This document shows positions 34,108 through 44,390 of a stretch of 64,000 nucleotides of DNA, piece after piece. The stretch's first letter is position 1. Every line of letters starts with the position of its first letter. The stretch comes from Polychytrium aggregatum (Eukaryota; Chytridiomycota; Chytridiomycetes; Polychytriales). The translations under genes and the position numbers were made by a program. The notes under the pieces were generated by a model that made no database searches, had not been told where the DNA came from, and saw nothing but the letters and a program-made list of their open reading frames with translations. The stretch is taken from assembly GCF_025602895.1 (NCBI RefSeq), contig NW_026516232.1, positions 124,001-188,000 of the forward strand, in the 5' to 3' direction.

Positions 34108-36075
34108 GTCAGCGCACGGATCAGGAGCGGAGGGCGAATGATGACCAAACGTTGGAGGAGAGGATGAAGGGGGAGTCAGCGACGGTCATCCAAATAGGCG
34201 GGAGCAGAGGCAGCAGCAGGAGGAAAAGCAGCAGGAGGAAGGCAAAGGCAAGCAAAGATGGCGATGGGACCGGGCTGGGCCGAACTGAATTGGATTGGAT
34301 TGGATTGGGGCTGGACTGGGCTGGACGGGACTGAATCGCAACATGTACAAAACGGTGACATCACCCACATCGCGGACGGATGGGCCTTGGCTTGGCTTGG
34401 CGGCAGCGGGCTGAGGGAAAGGTGTTCTTCGAGAGCACAGTGCAGAACTGGGGGATGCGTGGGGCGGCCCGGGGCGAGAAGGCCAGTGGGTGGTGGATAG
34501 AGACGACGAAGAGGGATGGGCGAGCAGCAGAAGACTGATGTCGGGCGGATGGGGATGCAGCCTGATTCGTCGGAATACACGGTTTGGGGAGAGTGCTGTG
34601 ACAGGCGCCAGTGTCTATTTGTCTATCTGTGGAGCAGATGGCGCAGACGAGCGCAGGAATGCAGGAGTGCAGATGGGGGAAGTGAGAGAGTGCAGCCGGG
34701 CGAAGGTTGGGCGAGAAGGGGTGCAGTAAGGGTGTCGGACAGGAGGGCCGTGGAAAGCGACCCAAGAGGACGGAGGCGTCTGGGCGGATGATCAGCACCG
34801 CAAAGAGGGACAAGCGAATGGGCAGCGGCGACGCGCGCCCATGGGCCCGCAGCGACGAGAGCGACGACATGGCGATGGTGTCTTGTTGGCGATGGTGATG
34901 TTTGGATAGAGTGGTGGTGGTGTGGATAGAGTGGAGGTGTGCATAGAATGCGGGTGATATCAACAATTAACAATCAACAGGTGACAATCAACAAGTGACA
35001 ATCAACAATTAACATGAAAACCGCCTGTCGACGCAACGCCACCGCCAAGCAGGACTCGAATCCGATCCACCCCAGCCCGCTGCAATCGCAAACGACGCCC
35101 GAATGCCAAGCACTCCATGGCAGATGGGCTGGTTGCCGAGAGGCGACGGTGCCAGCCCGATATCGGTGGGCTTGCCTTGCTCCCCCCCATCCACCTGCAC
35201 TCGACGACCCGCACTCGATCACCCGCACTCGACGACCCACGCCTGCCAGGCAATGCCGCACCCGCAGGGACCGGGTCAGCGATATGAATCCCTCGGTCTT
35301 CGTCGTCTGACCCGCCCGTCGTCCGATGGGATCCGGCCTGGGATTGCTCTCGGCCGCTCGTCGTTGATCTTTCTGGCGCCTGATCGATCCGGCTGGACCG
35401 GCTCTGCGACAGGCGGCACAATAGGCCCGAGCCCACAGCGATCAGGCCCACGCTGTATCCCACGGCGCACCGCCACGCTCCTGTGCCGGGGGGGCCATGA
35501 GGCGCGATGACGCAGCCAAACAGCCGCCTGCAGCAAATGCTGTGTCGCGCACAGCCTCTGTCGACACAGGCTGTGGCTGCGCTTGGCTTGCCCGCCACCC
35601 CCCACAAGCCCGTCCGGCGCACCAATCGCTGCGGCCCTGTCGGTGTCCAGCAACTCCGCATTCACGTGCTGCTCTCCGCCAAGCCCGGGTCGATCCGACT
35701 CGATCCGACTCGACCCAGGATCGACCCAGCGCAGCGCCACGCACGTGTCGCGGATTGCTCGTCCAGCCGCCCCGGGTTTGCTCGTTCGGCTCGCGCTCCC
35801 CAACACAGCCCTCTTCGGCACCCCGGTCCATCCGCCCGCTCCTCGCATCGCATCGCATCGCATCGCATCGCATCGCATCGCCTCGAATCTAGAACACCCC
35901 TCCGATTGGCGCCCCCGCTCTTCTCCCGTGGCTCGGTCGTGTCGCTCCCCCCTCGCTCGTCTTCAGCTGTGCTGCCTGTCTCCGGCGTCTTCGGTATCGC
36001 CCAGTCCCTCGTCCCTGCGTCGCCCCAGCCCAGACCAACCCAGCCCAGTCGTCCCTCGCCCTCGTCCATCTCATC
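34108..36075. promoter_or_regulatory. Large divergent intergenic region
   Basis: Nearly 2 kb between the 702-residue gene (-) and the STIMATE-like gene (+). It contains runs of attggattggattgg (34288-34310), aacaatcaacaagtgacaatc repeats (34960-35015), cgactcgatccgactcgacc repeats (35690-35715) and a GCATC repeat. Open frames are arbitrary in composition. Both promoters must lie here, but I cannot place core elements. Confidence 0.5.
35845..35880. repeat. (GCATC)n pentanucleotide repeat
   Basis: Seven perfect GCATC units about 195 bases upstream of the STIMATE-like ATG, probably in its 5' leader or promoter. Confidence 0.95.
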
Positions 36076-38066
36076 ATGAATGTTGCTTCCGTCGACGATC
36101 ACGAGCTGAATTGCAAGCTCATGGATGGTACCGTCTTTTATTCCCCTCCGAAGAGCCTGTCGCTCAGCTCCGTTCCTGTCCATGTGATATCGCTTGGTTT
36201 GCTTGAACCCGAGCCTTCCCAGAATCACCTTGGCGACAGGAGCGCATTCCCGGAAGGAACTCGCGCCCCACTCTGCTGACAGGCTTCGATATCCACGCTT
36301 GTATCGATTCGTAGGATTCGCCATTGCCGTCCAAGTCTTGCTGGGCACAATCGTCGTGGCATCTTTGCTGTGTAAGTCCCAATCGAGGCGATCGTCTGGC
36401 CGCTTGCCCGTGTCTGGAGTGCCTCAGCCAGTTCCTCTCCATCGCTGTTTCCTGTACGTTCCACGGGCACCAACCTCTCTTGGTACACCACAAGATCTTG
36501 CCCATACCCTGGGCGCTACCGATCGCATTTACTCATCCGATTTGCTCCGTTTGCTCGGCTGTCGACCGGATTGGCCGCACTGCTATCTTGGAATGCACGC
36601 CACCTATCCGCCCTTGGACGCTTCAGTCAAACGCTTCCGCGAGCGGCCAAGGCGGCCCATTGTCATCTGGTTCGTCTTGTCTTTGGCTCATCTTGCCAAG
36701 CTCCGTCGATGCGGCCGTGTGTGTGTCTGCAGCGCTCGGTGCTTGGATGGTCATCGCGCCTCGCTCACGATCGCCTGGAATCGGGTGCCTGTACCGATCT
36801 AATGCATGCGACCCCAACACACGTGGTGTTGCGCCGTTCCTCCAGGTTCATGGACACCAGCAAGCAGGGATTTGCGGCCTTGATTGTGCATTTTGTCAAC
36901 GTTGCACTCTCGGATTTGTCCTCCAGCAACGGCCACCGCGATTCCAACAACCCTTGTGTGTGGTACTTTCTCAACGTAATACTCGCCTCGCGCCGAGATT
37001 GCTCACCCGCGATCCTGTCGAGCCTGCTGCAGTCTCGGTCTCGGTCTTGGCCTCGGACTTGTCGACTGATCTGGTCCTCTGTCAATGAGGGGGCTGGGGC
37101 TTGCTACGTTTACCCCGTGGGACCCGCTCATTTCGTGAGCGCCTGAGCCGCACCCAACTCAAAGCCGTCCGTCTCTGAGTCAACATATGCGTCTCGTTCG
37201 TACTGCCATAGATCATGCTCGATACCACGATCGGAGTTGCCATCCTCTACATGTTCCTGAGAATCTTGCATTCGATGGCGTACATGTGTGGGATCACCGA
37301 CATGCATTCTGGTGACTATGGAAACCCTCCCAGGTATGCGCCGGTCGGTGATCGACTTGGGTACTCGATGCAGTCCGATGCGGGGCTCTTTTCGGCTCTG
37401 AACTGTGCAGCGCTACCCAATGATAGCGACACGAGTGCGTTCGATGGTGTAGCAGTCGCATGGGCTCCTCTGCATGCCCCTCACTCTGACCCACTATCTG
37501 GCCTATTCTGCGACCCACTGATTGGCTCTGACCGACAATAATCGGCGCCATGCTCGTTGTGTATTCTCGATATCATGTCCGAGTGCAGATTCTATCCTTG
37601 GTACAAGCAACTGAACCTGTTCATCATTGCCTGGGTCCTGGTCAAGACCACCGTGGTGCTGGCTCTGGAATCAATCCCGGCGTTCGCTACCTTGGGAAAA
37701 TGGTTGCTCCAGCCCCTCATCGACAGCCACAACGTGCGGCTTCAGGTCCTTGTCGTGATGCTGGTTATTCCCCTGATCATGAACATTGTCCAAGCTTGGC
37801 TTACAGATGCCGTCATCAAAGCGCGTCTGCACCAGTACAAATCCACGCTGTCGATAAATCAGGAAGAAGATGTCATGAGCATCATGATCGACGAAGATGA
37901 CACCCATAGTCGCCTGTCGACGTCCGTGGACAGCCTCAACGACCTGGCCTTCAACCACTCGTCGTCCGCCTCGGGCCTGGCCTTTGGCATCTCCTCGACA
38001 GGCATCGCGATCGCCCCCAAGAATGGCTTCTCGCCCGTCAACGCAACCGATCTTGATCGGCTCTAG
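36076..38066 (+). CDS. STIMATE/TMEM110-like multipass membrane protein (yeast YPL162C family)
   Basis: Six exons in matching phases: 36076-36127, 36315-36371, 36627-36669, 36846-36975, 37212-37333 and 37589-38066, for 293 residues. Blocks match the STIMATE/TMEM110 (DUF, vacuolar membrane YPL162C) family: LMDGFAIAVQVLLGTIVVAS, KRFRERPRRPIVIWFMDTSK, FVNVALSDL, LDTTIGVAILYMFLRIL, WVLVKTTVV and VMLVIPLIMNIVQAWL. Five hydrophobic segments are visible. In animals STIMATE sits in the ER at junctions with the plasma membrane and promotes STIM1-Orai calcium entry; the yeast relative is vacuolar. The role in this organism is therefore open. The C-terminal 75 residues are polar and acidic (EDDTHSRLSTSVDSLNDL). 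The ATG gives the canonical short N-terminal tail before the first membrane segment. Confidence 0.9.
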
Positions 38067-39089
38067 ATCAAAGCGGGTCCGCAACAGCATCCAGCCATAT
38101 TTGGGTCTTTGTCTCCCTCGCGGCAACGCTGGCGCACCTTGGACTCTTTTGCTCCTGGCGTTTTGCACCTGTTTGAGCCACGACTGATTCCCCTTCCCTT
38201 CTTGCTCCATTCTACACTCTGCACTGCTCTACCGTCTTGCTGTCGCTCGGTTGATATAGATGATGTCCATCCTTGCACATGCTCCCTTTGTTGTTTTGCG
38301 CTTTTGGCCTTCCCATGCTTCCACCACCTTCACTCGCGCATCGCTCGCACCTCCTCCTTTCCATTTTTTTCGTTCCCCAGCCAAGCCTTTCTTCCGCACA
38401 TTTCCTTGGCGGCATCACTTGCCGTTGTCCAGATATATTCCAGATCCGCCAGAGTCCCAAGAATCTTGCTCTCCTCGATGTCATTCCCGTCTGATGGCCC
38501 CCCCCCAATCCCTTTTATATCATTGGCCATATATCGATTGTCCGTGCAACCATACGCTCTCATCGCCCTCGCCACGAATCAGTCCTCTTGCCTTCTTCTT
38601 GCTCAGTACTACCACCGTATCCCCACACTCATGCTCGCTCATCGTCACTCCATCCCTTGCGTTCAGTTACCCACGCTGCCATAGCAGTCCATGTGGTTTC
38701 CTTGTTTGGTCCGTCTCTCCTCGTCCTCTGTGCACTGACACGGCTCCCCAGCCCATGCATCAATAAACATTTCATCGGCGAGGTTGGATTCAAGCCCCCG
38801 CCCAGTCCCTTGTATTTCATTGATACAACGGTAAAAGTTGAGCCTGTCACCGGCGGCTTGCACCTCCTTCCGAGAGAGAATCTGTGCTTTCGGGTGTGGG
38901 AGCACAACCCGCGCACTATCATTCAGATCAGAAACGATGCTTGCTACTTGGCCGCACCCTTTCCTGCATGGCGAATGTAAACATCATGATGGCCTCAGTC
39001 ATGGTGCTCGCTCGCATTGAATCGCCCGAGATGAGGATATGTGCCGATGGCATATGGGTCAATCTATCCCAAGCAGACTCATCGCAGAC
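38067..39089. other. 3' intergenic region between convergent genes
   Basis: Downstream of the STIMATE-like gene and of EF-hand gene A. Pyrimidine-rich in its first half. An AATAAA at 38762-38767 is a possible polyadenylation signal, although about 700 bases after the stop codon. No gene seen. Confidence 0.45.
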
Positions 39090-40996
39090 TCATCGCAGAT
39101 CATACGTAGACAAGCCAAGTCGGTCCATGTCAAGCGCGAGCTCACCCTGCAACAGCCAGGCAATGTATTCGTTGAAACTAATCTTGCCATCCTTGCTCGA
39201 GTCGATTTCCTGATATTGGGTTGCAACCGAACGCAAGGTTAGGACCCGCTTTGAGTATGGCTTTGTTGGGGAGCATAAACTCCCACCCGGCGCCGACACC
39301 CAACCCTTATCCCCGTCGTCCATCGCCCTCTCTCTCCTGTTCCCGGTGACACTGCCAGGCATGCCGAATGGCGACGTACTCTGAGCGTTGCCGTCACAGA
39401 CTTGGTCGTTAAATTGTGCTTGGCAAGGTCGTTGTAAAGCTCCTTGAACTCGCGAGCGTCAATGCTGCCGCTGTTGTCCTTGTCGAATCTAGAAAGGGAT
39501 GCCAGTGTCAGGACATTTTCGATCCATCAGTCGACGATTTAGTCGATGATCCGGCTGGTGATCGAGTTGATTATCATATCGATGATCCAGTTGATCACTT
39601 GGTTGGCCATTCGATCGCCCGCCCACCGCCTCGGCTTTTCACGCCGCTACTTCATCGCAGCCTCATTGTTGCATAGATGCCCTATCTACTACCACCCAGC
39701 ATTCATACGATGGGATCGTGGGTGTGTGACGGAGGTGTCGATGGGCAAATTCCCTTTGGTAGAGGGGGGGGGTCACCGTACTTTTGAAAATACGAGCTTG
39801 ACTGCTGAACCGTGACAAACTCTTGTGGCGGCATTTGCAGCATCTCAAAGCGCTTGTCGTTCTTCCACCACTTTATAACTGATCGAAATCCATAAATATG
39901 CTTTCAGAGGCTTGTTTCCCATCGGCGCCGTGAAAGCCGCTCGAGTCTTTGGCTTATCATGATGCAGCACGACTACCCCGGGGGGATTTGCACCCTGATC
40001 TTCTTCCTCGCCGCTCAGGATGCCGTCGGACCTTAACGACACGTTGTCGGACCTCAAAACACCCCGTTGAGTCTCTCACTCTCCAAAGGCATCGAACCAC
40101 GCTCTCGCCTCGGCCCCAATCGGCATCTTACATTCGCTGTAGCTGATTTCCCCGTCGCCGTTCGCGTCCAACAGCTTCAAATCCATCTCCAGCTCCAAGT
40201 CGGACACTTTTTGACAGAAATGTGGTGTTTCAAAGAATGTCAGGAGCTTATCGATGAAGTCGTTCTGCATGGCCGTCGATTCTCGTGCAAGTCAAATCCT
40301 TTGATCGCACCAGCATAACTAGGCCAGCCCCTTGGTACCTACAGTCTCCTCGCAGCTTTCCCACCTCTCTCTCTCTCTGTCAATCTTTCTAACGCCATTC
40401 ACCATTCACCATCCACCATCCACCATCCACCATCCACCATCCACCCCTCTCTCGGTTCATCTCCGTTCTCGCCAACAGCAAACGACAGCTCTACATACGA
40501 TAGTATCCGAGGTCATAGCAGAGCTTGCGGAATTCTTTTGTGCTGATCGCGCCCGAACCGTCAATGTCGTATCTGGAGATGGAGAAAGCGAGCAAGGTCA
40601 TCGGGAGAATCAACAGACGTGTTTGTGTGAGACCGGGGGAGTGGGCGAGAGATAGGGGTGGGTGGACCACACGACTTTTGTTACTCTTGTGCGAGACGCT
40701 GCTTACTTGTTGAACCTGCATGAAGCGGCGCAAGGAAACAAAACATCGAACCAGGCATCAGCGTTGTTTCATGCGCCTCCTTCCGTTCCGTGAGGCGGTG
40801 CATCTGTTCCAGCCCAACCCAACCCGCCTTCAATTGCAGGAATCCAAAGCACAGACATTGCCTGGGTAGTGCTGTTAGCCGAGGCGTTGTTCCCAGAGTA
40901 AGATGGAGATGTTCTGACGGGCGACCGGTTGGTTTCTCCCCTTGCAGGTCCGGAGGCATGCTCCTTGGGGTTAAACTTGAGAGTCAGGTTTTGCAT
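39090..40996 (-). CDS. Four-EF-hand calcium-binding protein A
   Basis: Seven exons in phase: 40996-40857, 40715-40707 (only 9 nt), 40572-40499, 40206-40132, 39878-39782, 39488-39380 and 39209-39090, 207 residues. Four EF-hands follow a 46-residue polar N-terminal extension (MQNLTLKFNPKEH). Their loops are DIDGSGAISTKE, DANGDGEISYSE, DKDNSGSIDARE and DSSKDGKISFNE, all with acidic residues at positions 1, 3, 5 and 12 or acceptable substitutes. A Trp-rich linker (FIKWWKNDKRFEML) joins EF2 to EF3. It is calmodulin-like in layout but is not calmodulin, whose sequence is nearly invariant. It is a paralogue of the gene at 42327-43608: five consecutive exons have identical lengths (9, 74, 75, 97 and 109 nt). 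Likely a calcium sensor. The donor of exon 1 (GTCTGT) is weak, so the N-terminus is the least certain part. Confidence 0.85.
40396..40445. repeat. 7-bp minisatellite (CACCATC)n in intron of EF-hand gene A
   Basis: About seven copies of ccaccat lie in the intron between the exons coding EF1 and EF2. Confidence 0.9.
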
Positions 40997-42326
40997 AGTA
41001 TGCCACGATACACAATAGGGTGATGGCGATGGGAAAGGGGGTCGGAGGAATACGATAGGTGTGGTTCAATCGATCAGAGGTGATATATCCGCTTCGTTTC
41101 TCAGTCTAGCGACCACTTTGCGAGAGTGATATAGCGACGTCAGAGCTCCGAGACTTTGCTCTGCGGTGTCGAAAGTCGGAGAGGGTGTTCAGTCGAAAAT
41201 GGATGTGGCTTTGCCCACTCTGTCGAGACGGGTCAGTCCTCTGCATCGCGCCCAAGCTGAAACGAGGGACTCTATATATGTGTGTCGGATGATGTCGATC
41301 GGCCGACGGGCTGAGTGACGTCGATCAGCGCCTGCACCGTTGTGACGGACCTGGTTGCCAATGCTGTTGGCGTGGAGCCGCTTGCTGATCTAGAGTGCGG
41401 ACAACATGCAGCCAAACTGAAAAAGTCGGTATGTGCGAGCAATTGCTACCTTTTTCTATGCGTTTAATACACGGCTCCTATTAAGAACTCGAATGTCACA
41501 TCGCCCGAACACCTGTGACTGGCCATCCTGGGTTCTGGGTCTCAGCAAGCAGTACGGCTGGTCGTCTCGTTCAATGTACGACCACTGTCTTTGTCCCCCA
41601 TGATGCTGTCGCCCACTATCGAGAGCGGATATGACTTGTGAGGCACTGGCTTGAACACACCGGTGATACTTTTGACCCCCACGAGCTGTATATCAAGTCA
41701 TAGAATTGCACTGCAACGAGGCGAAAGTCCATGGCGCGATGGATACTCGTTGTGAATGGTACATGTGCGTATGTATTCCCAAAACAAAGCCACAATTACA
41801 GAGCGCCTCGTTTCCATTTTTGAATACTCTAATGGTGGCATCTGACTTCAAAGTGGAGTTGCTCGGTTCCTTTCGCCTGCACAAGCTGTAGGAACAACCG
41901 GGGTGGACGGCGAGGGGAAAGGAGGGATGATGGATGGGAAGTGGCGGTACATTGTCGGGCAGTCTGGCCAATCCCAAGACCAGCGATCGTCTTCATTGAG
42001 TAGACCTCTGTCGTAAGGGTGCATCGGTGCTTTTTCGACGACTCAGAGGTGGATTCAATCTCCCTGTGGCGTTTCAAGGCATGCACGCGAGCCCGAACGT
42101 CATTTCGAGGCACGGGATTCGTTGTTTGATCAAGCCAAAGTCCAAATCGAGACAGACGTACCCAATATTGGAGGATGTCAGAACGACGCCAGGGCTGCGT
42201 CCGCCCTTCACCACCACGGAGCATCGCACAGACAGCGTCTAGTCTGACCGTGCTACTTGGCGATAACTTTGCTCCGAGCACCCTCCCAGTCCGCCACCAG
42301 AGCGACCTCTTCCCCATCCTGTTCGT
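40997..42326. other. Intergenic between the EF-hand paralogues
   Basis: 1.3 kb with no supportable gene. Base composition is more balanced than in the neighbouring genes. It holds the promoter of gene A and the 3' region of gene B. I did not find a duplicated promoter block. Confidence 0.5.
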
Positions 42327-43608
42327 TCATGTACTGAACATCACACCCTTGGCCTCCACGCCCTCACGCTTACCTTCAACCAGCCAATATACATATTCGT
42401 TGAAGCTCACTTTCCCATCCTTGTTCGTATCGATTTGCTGCTCCCGTGCAGTGGATGAATCGGATTAGATGAGACGTTAGTGGAGTCGAGTGAGTGCCCC
42501 GAACCCGTTCGGATCTTGTACTTTCGCGTCCGGTGAGCCATCCGCCCTCTGCGGTGAGCCATTGCCCTCTGCGGTGAGCGACAGTTGCATTATTACTTGT
42601 AGTGTGGCCGTCAGCGAGCTCGGCGCCATGTTTTTCTTGACCAAGTCGTTGTAGAGTCCCCTGAACTCACGGATATCAATGCATCCGCTATCGTCCTTGT
42701 CAAACCTGGGAGGCCGCACTGGTATCGGTAAATGCCATGATGGACACATGTACACTTATGCGTCGCGGCACGGGGGGGGATGACGAACTTTTGAAAGTCT
42801 TGGCATGCCTTCTGGAGCTGGACATAGTCCTCGGGTGTTAGCTGCAGCATCTTGAACCTGTGGTCGCTCATCCACCACTTGATGACTGCTCAGTTCAATG
42901 GACCACGCTCGCTTTAGTGGTGGCTATCAGAACCCGTTCGCCTTCGTCTGCTCCAAGCCGACTGTCACTCCGTCTCAGCGGATGTACCGCGCCAGATTCA
43001 AAAGCAAGGCACGCTCACATTCGTCATATGTAATCTCCCGATCGCCGTTGACATCCAGCAGCTTGATGTCGATTTCCAGTTCCTTATCCGAGACTGCAGA
43101 GGCAGAGATGTTTCCAAACCGACCCAACGAGCGCGATGGATCTGTCAGCCTGTCCGCTCGGAGGCTGTGGGGCTTTGCACGGCCTTTCGCTGCAACGGTT
43201 CTCTTGTGGCATGCCCGCTTACGATAGTATCCGAGGTCATAGCATAACTTCCGAAACTCGTGAATGCTGATGCTTCCGGACCCATCAATGTCGTATCTAG
43301 TGCAAGCCGGACAATCAGCAGCGCCATAGTCCGCGTGCACTTGCTCATGGTTGACGCAGCGCAATCCGTGCTCCTGTCATATGCACTCCGCCAAGGGCCA
43401 GTTCTTCGTCGACACTTACTTTTCGAACCTGGGTATCGCCACGATACCGCCACGATACCGACATATCAGTCGCAGTCGCAGCGCAATCAACAGATCCATT
43501 TCACGATACCGATGCAAACGTGGAATTCGTTGGAACAACCAAAGGCAAAACAATCTGGGCGGCAGCTCCATAGACTGAGCCCTCCCACTCTTACATGATT
43601 CTGGCCAT
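42327..43608 (-). CDS. Four-EF-hand calcium-binding protein B
   Basis: Seven exons in phase: 43608-43595 (14 nt), 43428-43420 (9 nt), 43296-43223, 43093-43019, 42885-42789, 42705-42597 and 42437-42327, 162 residues. EF loops are DIDGSGSISIHE, DVNGDREITYDE, DKDDSGCIDIRE and DTNKDGKVSFNE. The start MARIMFEKYD is short, lacking the N-terminal extension of gene A; it is inferred from the only ATG exon with the right phase before the 9-nt exon. The Trp-rich linker is FIKWWMSDHRFKML. The C-terminus extends past EF4 (GKREGVEAKGVMFST). Exons 2-6 match gene A exactly in length and phase, so the two arose by tandem duplication after the intron pattern was set. In loop 2 a Gly-to-Arg change (GDR) at the conserved sixth position region may lower affinity. 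Likely a calcium sensor. Confidence 0.82.
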
Positions 43609-44390
43609 TGGTTTGTGTGTTTGATCAGGCAGCGTCGGTGAAATCGAGCCACGGCTGCGGCTCCTGGGCAGATCTTGCGATGAAACGCTGACTGCATTTG
43701 AGAGCTTGCCAGAGCTACTGTTATCGAAGAGTTTCCAGGGCAACGAACAGACCACCCGCTATCAGTCAGGACCGGATTTCGCTGCGATCTGCCATGGGTA
43801 TCGCGTTGCCTGCTTCAGCCTCGTTGCGAGTGTTACCGGTTGGGCTTCAAGAACATCTCGGTCCTAATCTATAGCTGAAGCTTGCAGGAGTGCGATCGAT
43901 GACTTGCTTGGGTAAAGCTGCTGGGCGGCTGTAGCTGTGTTGGGCGGGGGCGGGTGGGCTCGATACGGTGTTGGGAACAGCTGGCTGGTGTGGCCTGCTG
44001 TGGAAGCGATGGCGGGTCGGTTGTCTCGCCCTGGTCGGGATCGCTGATCCGGCGCAGAGACAATGTTGCCATTGTGTCTCTGATCGGCTCGGCTGGGCGT
44101 CGAGAGGCTGGCCATCGGGGCCATGTCTGTCTGTCGGCCATCACACCCCGGCATCCCAGGCCGGCCATGCAGCCATGCCTCTCGGCATGGGTCCTCAGCC
44201 AGCCAGCCCCGTGCGCCCTTGGGAACCCCTGGCTCGTGGCCATGGGTCTGGATGCCGCAGCGCACCCCGCTGCCAAGACGCACATGACTCACCCACCAGC
44301 CCGGTTCATGCCCCCGGTTCATGCCCTATAAAGCCATCGACCGTCTCGCCAGCGGCCTCGGCTGCCATCCAGCACCAGCAGCCCTCCAAC
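43609..44390. promoter_or_regulatory. Divergent promoter region
   Basis: Between EF-hand gene B (-) and the Eis-like acetyltransferase (+). No gene. A TATA box lies near its right end; a direct repeat of ggttcatgcccc occurs at about 44302-44325. Confidence 0.5.
44327..44333 (+). promoter_or_regulatory. TATA box of the Eis-like acetyltransferase gene
   Basis: TATAAAG lies 58 bases upstream of the ATG at 44391, a usual spacing when the 5' leader is short. Confidence 0.6.

Noticed and set aside
38775-38800. Second tRNA-like phrase (ggattcaagcccc)
   Set aside because: No cloverleaf can be drawn from the surrounding 80 bases.
39090-43608. Canonical calmodulin
   Set aside because: Calmodulin is nearly invariant. 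These proteins have a Trp-rich linker, different loops and different lengths.
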